Under the pieces are notes generated by a model. That model made no database searches, was not told the origin of the DNA, and saw only the letters and a list, made by a program, of their open reading frames with translations. From Apostichopus japonicus (taxonomy: Eukaryota > Echinodermata > Holothuroidea > Aspidochirotida > Stichopodidae), in assembly GCF_037975245.1 (NCBI RefSeq), contig NC_092578.1:12198321-12262320 (forward strand): a stretch of DNA of 64,000 bases, in the 5' to 3' direction. A program made the translations under genes and the position numbers. Of this stretch, positions 34,060-45,900 are shown piece by piece; position 1 is the stretch's first letter, and each line of letters opens with the position of its first letter.

Positions 34060-34410
34060 ATCTAGAAAAACAACAACGATTAATCTAACTTGACATCCAG
34101 AAGGAAAACAGAAATACGTACAAACAAACAAGAACTCAATATCTGCAATTATCCAAATATTATCCACAAAACAACTCTTAAATTCAATGTCTAAACAGAA
34201 AACGAAGCTTGGTGTCTAAAAAACATCAAATAAAAGAATCAACTCAACATATAGGAACCGAACTTTATCTCAATATGGAGAAAGGCAAGAATTGAAATCA
34301 CATGTGTGGAAAAACAATCCTTTCATTCAGTATATCACGCAAAACCGAAATCGAACTCAATATCTAACACAAATAAGAATTCAATATCTACAACCATTAG
34401 ATGAGAGTGC
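34060..34410. repeat. Possible decayed tandem repeat (ACTCAATATCTA words)
   Basis: GAACTCAATATCT, GAATTCAATATCTAC, ATTCAATGTCTAA and CTCAACATATAGG recur through an A-rich 350-bp tract. This suggests an old array with a unit of roughly 25-30 bp. Confidence 0.45.
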
Positions 34411-34990
34411 ATTTAAGCAGTCTACACTTTAAACTGTGAAACATGCGAAGATCAATCGCTCAATGACGTTAGCAATATGTTTTAATTACAACATCGGTTA
34501 GCACATTAGGCCTGCTGTTGAAAACAACATTTTCTTTAAGTTGATGTACAAAATGACATTTTTCCTGTCAAGAATAAACTGAGGGATAGCATTTTTACTG
34601 GATATGACAAAGTGCGGGGTAATACGTTAAGCTGTTGAGTTCTACTCAACATCGGATATCAATCATTTCCTGAGCTAGTATAGCTCTGCTGTAATTTTGC
34701 TTTCACATATCGTTTCAAATGATACCTTGTTTCTTTCTTATTATAACGTCGGGTATTTTATACCGATCAAAATGCTCACAAAGCAAAACACGTGGTATTC
34801 TACTTGAGGAAAGAAAAATAAATACAGTGTTGTGTGCATGGATGTACAGGTCTGCCCATTTAGCAATACCTCACTATTGCCAAACGGATATTTCCTTGGT
34901 GGAGCGTTGGCACCTCTAATTTCTTAATGCGGCCATGAACAATTATACAATGGAGTTTCTCCTACAGACTCATGCAACTTCACCACTTGC

Positions 34991-35243
34991 TTGTGGGCAG
35001 TGATGTCAGTTAAGTTTGTGGGTAGTGATGTCAGTTAAGTTTGTGGGCAGTGATGTCAGTTATTGTGGGCAGTGATGTCAGTTATTGTGGGCAGTGATGT
35101 CAGTTATTGTGGTCAGTGATGTCAGTTATTGTGGGCAGTGATGTCAGTTATTGTGGTCAGTGATGTCAGTTATTGTGGTCAGTGATGTCAGTTATTGTGG
35201 GCAGTGATGTCAGTTATTGTGGTCAGTGATGTCAGTTAAGTTT
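34991..35243. repeat. 22-bp minisatellite, 11 copies
   Basis: The unit CAGTGATGTCAGTTATTGTGG(G/T) is nearly perfect. The first copies carry a 3-bp longer AAGTTTG variant. Every copy holds TGATGTCA, one base away from the CRE palindrome TGACGTCA. Confidence 0.95.
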
Positions 35244-35427
35244 GCAGGTTGGACTATTTCATTCTTATCAATATTGAATAAAGAAGCAGATTGTCTTCAA
35301 CCTTCGTTGTCCAACGTTTACCACCTGACCATACAGGTTCAGGTTTCTACGCATGACTGCAGAGTTCAATCAAGTCACATAGTAACGAAATCCAATGAAA
35401 GTCTAATCAGGTTGCTATGGTCAGCCA

Positions 35428-35428
<1 letters not shown>

Positions 35429-35503
<75 letters not shown>
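35429..35503. repeat. (TA)n microsatellite
   Basis: Alternating TA interrupted once by GTATGTTAC. Confidence 0.95.
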
Positions 35504-35506
<3 letters not shown>

Positions 35507-35942
35507 TAGTCAACATGCAATCCACTAAATGGATCAATACTGCCGGGTACCAAACTGTCAATAAGCTAGTTTCGCGGCTAATGATCAACTTGATTGCAAG
35601 ATGGCTTTTAATTAATTTCTATATTTTATAAACTATTGAAAAAAGGTTTCCATTTTCTTTATATGTCATAAACAGGGGTCACAAGTTTCCAACGGAGCAA
35701 ATGAGATGGCACCCTCAGAAGTCCCACAAGAATCGAAAGTAAACCATAGATATGACTTAGGCTGGGCAGGTCTCATATGACATGCCTATCAGTCAAACCC
35801 GACAGTGAAGTCACCGGTTTGGATTTCATCAGTTGTTAACCTAATTCCTTACAAGAATAATAATCAGGTTGTAGGCTATAGGGATATTAGAATTCTCTAA
35901 CATTGTTACACGATCCCCGCCGCATTGATGGCTCACATAAAC

Positions 35943-36195
35943 TTAAAGGTAGTCAGTATAGGCCCCAAATTGTAGCACGCCAGAATTGCTAGAAGTTTTC
36001 AAAAAAGTACTTTCCTGGAGGTCTTCACTCTCCAAATTGTTCTCAGACATTTTTAAGGAACGCACTAGATGACTGAATGTCCCAGTGAGGAAAATTTCAT
36101 CGAAGGTTGTAATAAAAACAGTTTTAAGAAGTTTGACCAAAGGTGACCATATTTGAATATCTAACATATTTGGGGCCAATACAATATACCTTTAA
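35943..36195. mobile_element. MITE with TTAA-flanked inverted repeats
   Basis: Both ends read TTAAAGGTA inward, followed by GTAT-GGCCCCAAAT in the left arm and the inverted right arm, about 28-bp terminal repeats with a few mismatches. TTAA at each end suggests a piggyBac-type TTAA target, although TTAA could also be part of the repeat. One minus-strand frame is open across almost the whole 253 bp, probably by chance. Confidence 0.72.
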
Positions 36196-36199
36196 AATA

Positions 36200-37905
36200 A
36201 CAACTTTGTTTGTACTCCTCCCTTCGCTACACCCCTGACCTAAATGATGACCTTTCCATCATATAACTCATAGGCTCTGGATGAGTATATACTGTCTGTG
36301 CTTCAGAGCAATGATCACTCTAATGGAGACAATTCCAGATATATTATTCTCCTGTATAACGTGTTACTTCGATACTCGCCGATACTCTAGAGTTGTATTA
36401 ATTGATGAACCTGTAAGTGCAGAATATGATCGATTTTCATCTGTATATGCGACAACTGGCTGCTAGTATAACCGTGACACAATTGATATTAAAAGGCAAT
36501 CTGTCGCTGACTCATATCCCGTATAGAAGCGGCTACTGCAGACAAGGGTTTAGACCGCCCGTCGTCTATTAGTGAAAAACCGATTATCTAGGTGAAACTG
36601 GTGGCTGGAGCCTCTGGCTTCAATTGGTTGATATTTAACTTAGGTAATCTTCCAGGCTAGCCCGCCCGCGCTCTTCTTGCAGACTAATGGTAACATGTAA
36701 ACGAGCAAGATGGGAATGAATTATACCACAAAACCTAAATATTGATTTCAATCTTTTCTAGAACTTCTTGTTTGGAATATCAAAATTGGAACTTGCCGTA
36801 TTAAAATCAATCAAGCAAAGTAAGATGAGAGAGCGAGCAAGCATGCACAACTAATATACATGGATTGCGTATTATATACAGAGACAATGCAGTGATGCCC
36901 TCCTACAATGTACAAAGAGTGCAAATTTATCCTGTCAAAGAGTCAGTCTGAGGTATTTAAATGTGTGCGTTGAGTAGAAATCGTACATCATGAGCCAGTC
37001 ATATCCACGTAATATCCTTCTATATACTTGAAACCCTTCAATTTAATTAAGAAATCAGTTTTAAAATGATGTTCTTATCTATACTAATTCTTAGGTTATG
37101 AACAATTTTGTCCTCTCCTATATAGTTATAAGTATAAAGTATTTTAATGGTTTGCAAACAAGTTCCAAGTGTTTAATATATCGGTACTTTAATTTCATGG
37201 TAATTAATGACTAAAGTATAACATCTTTAATTGTGTTCAAGTTTTCTATTCAAATGTAAGCCTACCTGGCTGCAAATAAATTCCGTGAAGGTTCCAGCTT
37301 TTAAATGCAATACTTCTTTAGGAAAAGTTTGATAACATTTTGAGAAAAAAATTCTCGTTTTCAGTAAATTCTGTAAAGAGAGAAGAGAAAAAAAAACATG
37401 TTTGGCACAAAATGACAGACTTAACATCTGTTCGATCTTTTTTGTCATCGATTGGATTTTAAATAGCTTGTAGTTACTCATCGTAGAGAACAAACAAACC
37501 TAAACAATACGACGTAAGAAAATTAGATATCAGTTAATATGTCATATCTAAGTAAATAGAGATCTTCAAATTAACTTCTTATTTTGCAAAATTCGGAATT
37601 GTTTTCCATTTTTACAACGTGTGTATAAAATTATTTCCATGTCAATGTGTGATGAATCTCACAATTGTATCGATAAATCAGAAGGTCACCACAAGGTCAC
37701 CACTAGTGATATATGACGTATCTGACTCAGTCTCCCTCGGGATCGAGGTCTGTATCCTTACAGACAAAGAGATTGAAAGTAGAGAAATTCTGATTGACAA
37801 GCTGACATATAAGCTGTGAACTCAGAGAGGATGCCGGAATCGTGACCAGCTCAAGCTCACCTTCACTCATATACTTGTCTATTAACTGCTGACTACTATA
37901 ATGGT
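36200..37905. other. No recognisable gene
   Basis: AT-rich DNA with unsupported short open frames. Confidence 0.45.
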
Positions 37906-37910
37906 ATAGA

Positions 37911-38604
37911 CGCGTTACGTCGCTAACTGGTATCAATTTACGTTCCATTGAAAATTCATTCACTGTTGACTATTATAAATTGTATACGTTCGTTACGTTA
38001 TTAGCTGTATCAAGTTGCCTTCATTTCTCATCCACTGTTGGCGACTATAACTTGTAGGATCGCTACATCACTAGCTGCATCAAGTTTCGTTCACTTGACT
38101 AGTCATTCACTGTTGACTATGCTACAATTTGTTGGTTCGTTACGTAACTAGCTGTATCAAATTTCGTTCACTTGACTTTCGCAGTTGACTATATTAAAAC
38201 ATAAGTTCGTTACATCACTAGCTGTATGAAGTTACCTTAATTTGGCTAGTCATCCACTGTTGGCGACTATAACGTATATGTTCACTACGTCAATAGCTGT
38301 ATCAAGTTTCGTTCATTTGGCTAGTCATCCACAGTTGGCTACAATAACTTATAGGTTCATTACGTCACTAGCTGTATCAAGACCTGATCACTTGACTAGT
38401 CATTCACTGTTGATTATGCTACAACATGTTGGTTCCTTACGTCACTAGCTGTATCAAGTTACGTTCAGTTGACTAGTCATTCGTTGTTGACTATACTATA
38501 AGTTAGGTTCGTTACGTCACTAGTTGTATCAAGTTGCCTTCAGTTGACTAGTCATTCACTGTTGACTATACAATAAGTTAGGTTTGTTACGTCACTAGTT
38601 GTTA
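37911..38604. repeat. About 75-85-bp tandem repeat, about 9 copies
   Basis: Each unit contains TCGTTACGTCACTAGCTGTA, then TCAAGTT-C-TTCA, TTGACTAGTCATTCACTG and TTGACTAT-ATAA. Copies differ by substitutions and small indels. The last two are most alike. The TACGTCAC word resembles a CRE/ATF half site. Confidence 0.92.
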
Positions 38605-38757
38605 TAACATTCAAATGTTGACGTGTAGTTCACTGATTACGTGTAACTGGTATAAAAAGTCGAGATCAAGTGAGTTAAAGTTAGTAAAAGTTGGATTTCT
38701 AATAAGTGGTACGCTTTAGATTTTATTAGATCATCGATCTCGTTAAGGCAAACTGAT

Positions 38758-39146
38758 CAGACAGTAGTGAAACGTGATACCTTGTTGTCTTTTATCTAGA
38801 CCTGATGTCCATCGCTGCTATGTACACTGTGTTGTGGGTATTGACCATAGCTGTATGTATTGACTGTACACTGGTGTCTAATTACCGACGGTAGCAAGCT
38901 GTGTGTGTATTTTCTGGGATCGATGGTGGTGTCTAACACTTCTGTTACACCTCATTTGAAACTAGGTCAGATTACCGGCATGAGACGTTTCTTTGTGCGC
39001 GAGTCTTCACACCCTTTAAACAATAATTTGCGAAGCGATCCACAAGGACACAGGCTGTCATATTCGATTTTGTTATCATTAAGTGCTTATTTTATCACGT
39101 ATGACTTAAAGGGGTAAAAAAAGGTATCACGTTTCACTACTGTCTG
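38758..39146. mobile_element. Perfect 26-bp inverted repeat pair (MITE candidate)
   Basis: The arm at 38758-38783 starts CAGACAGTAGTGAAACGTGA. The arm at 39121-39146 is its exact inverse, with 337 bp between. A diverged pairing (CCTTG-TTTTA versus CCTTTTTTTA) continues inward. I found no clear target duplication, so the mechanism is open. Confidence 0.7.
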
Positions 39147-39149
39147 CAT

Positions 39150-41125
39150 TTTGTAGCGAAAGAAAACTTCACGTGCATGCAACGGAAAGTTAACTTTTTC
39201 AGAGCGCGGCACGCGGTTTGGGGCGAATCTTCAATGCCTTTAACGTTTCCTTGCAGCAGTGTCTGTCTCAGTGGAAACATGCACTGACATTATAAGGGAT
39301 AAATATTGAATACATATATATAACAGTTATTTATACACACTAAATACAGCGCATTTTATCATAGATCAAGTATAAAGAAAAACATCGATCCAACTTCCAT
39401 CTCAGTGACACCTTGTTCCTTGACAGGGAGAGAATTTTGGCACTGAATAATAATTCTTGATACCATATATGGACAACAATTCAAATTATCTTTCTTTTCA
39501 TGGTTTTTACTGATGTAATCATGATCAAACCATATTTCAGTTTTGATAAAGTCAATTCATCGTGCCGTACCGACACAGCTGAAATATTTTCCAAGGTTGA
39601 ATAATATTTTCAGTTTGAAAGTGAAACCAAGCAGATGTTTGTGTAGCCCATGTTTGACGTCACAGATTTCCACATTCATCCACATAAAGAGGATAAACTG
39701 TAACATGTTCTATCCCAACAACAGAACAAGCTGCAAAGCTCGGAGTTGGATCAATGTACATCGCTTTACAAACTCGCTTTACAAAACAAATTTGTTATGG
39801 GTTTCTTTTTCTTTTAAAGATAAGACTTCCAATCCCTTTAATGGCCAATTTAAAGGTTTATTTCGACCATCCAACAAAGTAAAATCCGAAAACTGAGATA
39901 AAGTACTTGAAAAGCAACGATAAGGAAAGCCAATTTAGACGCTAAACCTGAATCAAAACTCTGCACGACCAAAAGAACAACATAACTTACCGAAAGTCAC
40001 AAAAACAACATCAACGAAAGCGATATTCAAGTGAATTTGCTGATGTTTCAGACGTTGTTTGATACTAAAATCCCATAATTATGTCATTTATTATATCATT
40101 AGCGAAGATTTAGTTTAACCGTAAAGGTTGCATGTTTCAGTTTGCCTTCTACGTTTGTTTAATATGAACAAAGTATCTGGTCGGCAAATTAATATATAGG
40201 CCTATATATATATGTATATGCGTGGGTGTTGGTGTGGCACCGATGGAATTAGTACAAAATAAACCATGACTACATACATGAAGGGAATTAAGGAACTTTG
40301 TTTATAAGAGATTCGAGTTACATATGTATGGTTTGAAGAATTGCACTTTATGTCAATTTCGTTTTAATTTTTAAACACTTGGATATCATGCATATTCGTT
40401 TGTCTGAGATAATGTTATATCATTATCTGTATTGTGTATATATATGGTAACTGAGTGTACAATTAAACGTGAATCTTCATGTTTGCTATTATGGTACTTT
40501 CATCATGTTTCTCTGCAGTTCCATGTATGTTTTCAAGGTTAAATAGACTCACCAGAAACAGGAAACTATAATCATGTATGATGTCATTAAGTATCAAGGC
40601 CAAAAGTCGCAATCATAACTGGTTTGAAGGTATTCCAGTTGAGGTGAAGTTATTTACACGATCTAAACTATAAATATTAAATATTTTAACCGATCCCTTC
40701 GTATAGAGTTCGTCACCGTGCACAGTATTTTCAAGATATTGTGAGTCTGTGCCGGTTTCTTATCGGTTGTAACCTTTGCCATACTTATCTTTATTTCCTC
40801 TCATCTGTTTGCTCTAACTCAGCACACATTAAATTGTTTTGATTACAGATTGGTTACCTTGTTAATAGTTAAATTCGTAATTGCTCTTGATTTGTGTTAA
40901 TTTATTTTTCTTATTTGTTATCGATACAATTCATTTCCGACAGAATTGACAAATACGTTGATTAGGTACCCTTGCCAGGTGATAAAGAGATCATTGCGGA
41001 AACTAAGAATGTCTGTTAATGTCGTGGATGATTATTGCAGAACCATTCACTAAATCGTATCCACATCAAAATGATTAGTTGTATTGATAATTGATAATCG
41101 AAAATAGACGAACGTTTTTGAAAAG
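39150..41125. other. No recognisable gene
   Basis: A 117-codon plus-strand open frame at 39543-39896 has no recognisable motif and I do not call it. Confidence 0.45.
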
Positions 41126-41130
41126 ATCGT

Positions 41131-41205
41131 ATATATATATATATTTATATATACATATATATATCTATATATATATCTATCTATATATATATATATATAT
41201 ATATT

Positions 41206-41287
<82 letters not shown>

Positions 41288-41298
41288 CATACAGTATA
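41131..41298. repeat. (TA)n microsatellite
   Basis: Alternating TA with CATA, TTTA and CTA interruptions. Confidence 0.95.
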
Positions 41299-41299
41299 T

Positions 41300-42535
41300 C
41301 GTGAACGTTATATGAAGATAAACTCTTTTACCCGCTTTCGTTGGCAAGCAGACCTTTGTGACGTATTATACGTCTCAAGATCAAAAACAAATGAGATACG
41401 TGATAAGATCACGAAGTTCATGCGTCATGAGGGGCAATATAAATTGCTCTTTGGATTAATAAAGTCATAGGCCGGTAGGTAGTGTGTGCATTTGTTTGTG
41501 TTCACCGTATTTCGCCTGTCATGGAATTCCGACAGCTTGAATGAAATCATCTCGATAATTTCTAAGGCTAATTTTCTTTTATAGGCTGTGAGAATCTGTA
41601 AACAACATAAATTGCATATCTTTGTGATGGAATTAACAGCTATAGCGTAAGATTTTTATTCTCGATTCACAAATGGCTACGTTCGCTGACAAACGATTCA
41701 GAAATGCAAACGTGCTTTTCTTCCTATTTTCATTTAAGTATCTCAAAGCCAACAGTTTGGTTGTTGTCACACCTCTTTGGGCTATTATTTGTAATAAATT
41801 ATTTTATGCCTTTGTATATAACACTCGCCTAAGATGATATGGTTTAAGGCTGCCTTTTAATATTTTGTGGTTATATTTAATTCATGTTACAAATAAATTT
41901 AGAGGGATTATTTTGCCAGAAGGAGATTGTGTGTGCTTAATAATATAGTGACATTCATTGTCCGTTATAACACCCGTATAATGGACTATAGCAAATAGCG
42001 CTATCATAGATCCAGAGAACACGATTTTGTTTCTCATCACGAGCGTTCATGTCACCGACGGCAAGTCCTTTATAGACTGTCTAGGCATTTAAAAGAGTTC
42101 GCTTTACCTTCTTCAATAAAAAATTGTCTTCATCATTATTTGATTGCTGATCCCTGTTTCTGACTGTACACTTTAGCACCATGCAAGTCAATGTTACCGG
42201 GTGATTTATGTGTTAAGATTAAACGAATGAAACAATGCTTACTAACTCTCGGACATGTAGGCTTCTTTTTAATACATACATTAAGCAAGTGACTGATATA
42301 TAAACGTATAAAGAAAGTCGTCTGTTTGATGTGAGCTACACAGGGTTAGGGATCAGGTTTTACGGGAAGTTTAATGTTGAGAACGTATTCTAACTATTGA
42401 AGTATTATTGTATGGAAACATTAGCTTTCCATGTCTGGAGTAAAATAATTAATCCAATAAGTTTAGTGTTGGTTATTTACCATATAATATATGTATTTGT
42501 GTTCGTTCATTTCTGTTAAGTGTGTATATACAGAG
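41300..42535. other. No recognisable gene
   Basis: Nothing supportable seen. Confidence 0.45.
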
Positions 42536-42540
42536 GTATA

Positions 42541-42733
42541 CATACATTTCGTTGTCTCCTGTTCTTTTTCTTCCTTTCTTAGTTTCTTCTTTCTTCTCTG
42601 AATGGGAGTGTCCTACTTTGTTAAGCCACGATGCATTCTTAGAGCATTTCCGTTCACAGCTATATGCATGCTGTTAACTTAACTTAATCAATTATATATA
42701 CCTGCCATGTTGTTGTGGAAAACAAATAAATGC
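42541..42733 (+). mobile_element. LINE 3' UTR remnant (same tail family as 2.8 kb)
   Basis: A CTTTC/TTCTT-rich tract is followed by GGGAGTGTCCTACTTTGTTA, matching the 2765-2790 tail, and ends in TTGTGGAAAACAAATAAAT like the other two tails. GGGAGTG (42604-42610) can still pair with CATTTCC (42645-42651) through two G-T pairs. No coding part is left upstream. Confidence 0.6.
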
Positions 42734-42774
42734 ATTGAAGGGAAACTAATGCGTATACATGCTATAACCGAATT

Positions 42775-42987
42775 TTAGTGCTCAAATTTGCTCCGCTGTA
42801 AAATTGTTCTTAAGTCAAGTTTGGACCTGAACGTAACATTGTCGGCATATTGGTGGTTTAGTGTCTCATCTTGACTGGATGTAAAAGTTGACAACATTGA
42901 TGTTGGTTCGGTTTCAAGAACTATATACACAACAATCGTAACGGAAAACAATACTAAAATCAAGTTGAAAATGATTACATATTTCAT
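42775..42987 (-). CDS. Hypothetical small membrane-anchored ORF or first exon
   Basis: Seventy codons starting MKYVIIFNLILVLFSVTIVV. One basic residue precedes about 20 continuous hydrophobic residues, which fits a signal peptide or type II signal anchor. A polar, Ser/Thr-rich stretch and a basic C-terminus (RTILQRSKFEH) follow. The layout resembles the first exon of Golgi type II enzymes, but no catalytic domain is present. The only possible splice donor (CAG/GTCC) is poor. No neighbouring exon found. It could be chance in AT-rich DNA, where hydrophobic codons are common. Confidence 0.25.
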   Translation of the reverse strand: MKYVIIFNLILVLFSVTIVVYIVLETEPTSMLSTFTSSQDETLNHQYADNVTFRSKLDLRTILQRSKFEH

Positions 42988-42989
42988 TT

Positions 42990-45900
42990 GGATAAATAAT
43001 CCATTTTGCTATAAAGGCATTTATTCCAGATTACTACGTTTCGATACAGTTTAATTCGATTGTTGTTTGTTTTGTTTATTCTTCCTCGTCTTCGTTACTC
43101 AGGGAAATCTCTATCATCAAGTATATGTTTTAACTCATTAACCGGACACTCAACGGCGAAATAAATTAACAAAAGCTGGACAACTTATCTTATATTAGAT
43201 ACTTAAACTAAGGATATCATAATATTCAAATTACCATTGTATTATTTTGCAGGCATATTCGCCCGAACTAGCAAAACGTGTTTGACATATCAGATTATTT
43301 TTATTCATTTATTGCTTACATATTTTACAGCGAAACTTGCAATGAAATTTGACTCGACACAAAACTGATAAACATTCTTATGTTCTTTACTTATTTTGTT
43401 TTGAATTTTAAAACAAGACAGTCATACGTTTACATCTTGTTGTATTTCATGTCATCTGTCGATCTACATCAATGAACTAAATAATGTAAGATACACGGCT
43501 GGAAAAATTGAAACGTTTCTCGGGAACCATCCAAGATGTCCTACAAATTTCTCCGTGGATACCAGGCACCAGGCTTGCCCAACCGTGGCAGAACTGTTAC
43601 TATTGCTGGCAGTACTAGCATTATAGTACACCATTGCAAGATGCAGGTAGTGAACTAGGCCAGGGAATATAGTCGATGTGATAGATAGGTACAGGTGTTT
43701 AATACTTTATTTATTTTAAAAACAAAAGTTTATGTCATAGTGAAATAGTTGTGTTTAAATAACTATAATAATAACATAATGTGCTCAACATGTTCATTGA
43801 ATATTAGATTGCTACAGTAATATCATCAAATGAAAATAAATTATAAACACGTAGGCCTACGCAGCGTCCTTTGATGAATTGTTGTTATTATTTAAACGGG
43901 AAGGAAAACAGGTCATGCCGCATATATGTGTGTGTGTTACATTGTTACAAGTAAGGTATATATACAATTTTATTGCATAATAAAGTTCAAATGAATAAAT
44001 CATTTGGACTGATTATGTTGGATGTATGTTGATCGAGAACAGCCATGGTCTAGCTATGTTAAAGAACTGTCGATTCGTTTGTTGTAAGCGCATTATTTAT
44101 GAAGTTTCTAAGCATTATTTATCAACTCGGTTTCTACGCATTATTTATTATTATACATATTTATGACTTCATGTAAATATTAATTTCCACTTTGCTTTCG
44201 ACTTTTTTCTTCTATTGATTTTTCTGCTAATGTCCCCTGTGCCCTTGTAAATGTCTCGCCAGGGTTGTGGATTTGTCGGGAATCAGGTTCCCCAGTCCCC
44301 CTCACAACTTTTCTCGCCGTGGAAAGAAACCGATGCTTGTGCCATTATATACAACATGCAGATTAACCAGCTGTCTGTAGATAATACACCTACATATAGA
44401 GTGAAATTGCCAATTAGATTGATCACAAAAACGATACGCCTCGCTGACCTATTCAACCAAAAGACAGATTTAGCCTGCTGAACTGAAGACAGAGTTCGCC
44501 TACTGAACTGAACATTGGTTGTCTTCTTTGTATTATAATTGATTATTCGAATCCTGATTCCATAGTTCTCAAAATGAAAGCTCAACTAGTCAAAGAGTTC
44601 TACGTTTGTTCTGACTATACAGTTGGTTCCATAGGACCATCCTGCATAAACTTGTTAAGTATTCTTCAATACCGAGTTGATTCGGTTCAGTACCCCTGCT
44701 ACCTGGTTGGATTCATTGCCTTGGTTAATCAGTAACTTCATTATAAAAGTTTATTCTCATATCATCGACTTTGACCTGTTATCAATTCGAAATCAAGGAC
44801 CTAAATGGTTTACTATACAGATAAGGTATAGTAGAAAATGGTAACGCAGCTATACAAAATGTTTCCTGTATTGGAGTGGCATTGATCAATTTTAAATTAA
44901 TTATGTTCATAGTCCAAAAATGTATCATGTTGGTTCAAACTCTGTAGTCTTATTTTGTACCTTTTTACTTCATTTTTATGGTCTACAAGATCACTGAAAA
45001 AGTTTAATGAAGCCGGCATCTGAATAAGCCTTATTTTGATTTATGATTAGTTTTCGAAAAAGAAGATTCTATGTACATGTACTGAATATTAAGATTCCAA
45101 ACGAAAAATTAAAGACATTTCTAATCTGATTTAATGATATCTCTAATACTAGGGATTAAAGATATATTCGGTTTAAGTTATCTCTATGGAATCAAATATA
45201 TTCCATTTGTTGATTTTTGTAATGCTACTAAAACACCTAATATGATGTTATTTTGAACTATCCAATAACAACGAATTCAACAATGTCTTATTTCTTAAGT
45301 TTATTTTAATTTTTCAATACGACAAGATCGTTAATAGAACCTTTGTTCATCATTGCGTAAAATCGAACAATTATCGATTTCAAACCGAGGTGTTGTCATG
45401 TAATGAACATTCCCTCTCGGGTAAGCTGTACCGATTATCCGGGCCTCGTGTGTCGTCTGTACGAAAGCGTAGAAGGGACATGTACGGAAGTGTAGAAGAG
45501 ACATGTAAATTCGTCAATATAATAAGAAATTGAAAAATAGCGTTTTGACGACCTATGCTAGACTCTATTCTAGATTCTAGACTCTCTCAATTGCTAGGAT
45601 AGGAAAGTAGAATTTAACTCAAGTTATGGTGACAACAAACTTTGTTGGGAATGAGATGAGTCTGATCAAGCTGTTTGCTAAGTAGGCCTATATAAGCCTA
45701 ATGAATTGAAATTGCTAATTAAGAGGCAAAACGTCGGAGTCCTCGTTTTACCTTCCAAGCAAATGACGATGAAGATGCAATACTTGTGGTTAATAAAACG
45801 GTCAAAAATATTTGACCTCAACATCACTTTGCTGTTAATATCCGTCAGTCTTTATAATTCACTGAGCATTTGTATATAAGGTGGCAGTATGGCTCCATTT

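Noticed and set aside
39543-39896. 117-codon plus-strand open frame
   Set aside because: No motif, no splice context, composition as expected for chance in AT-rich DNA.
43500-43530. TTGAAACGTTTCTCGG as hammerhead core
   Set aside because: No upstream CTGATGA-like box within range.
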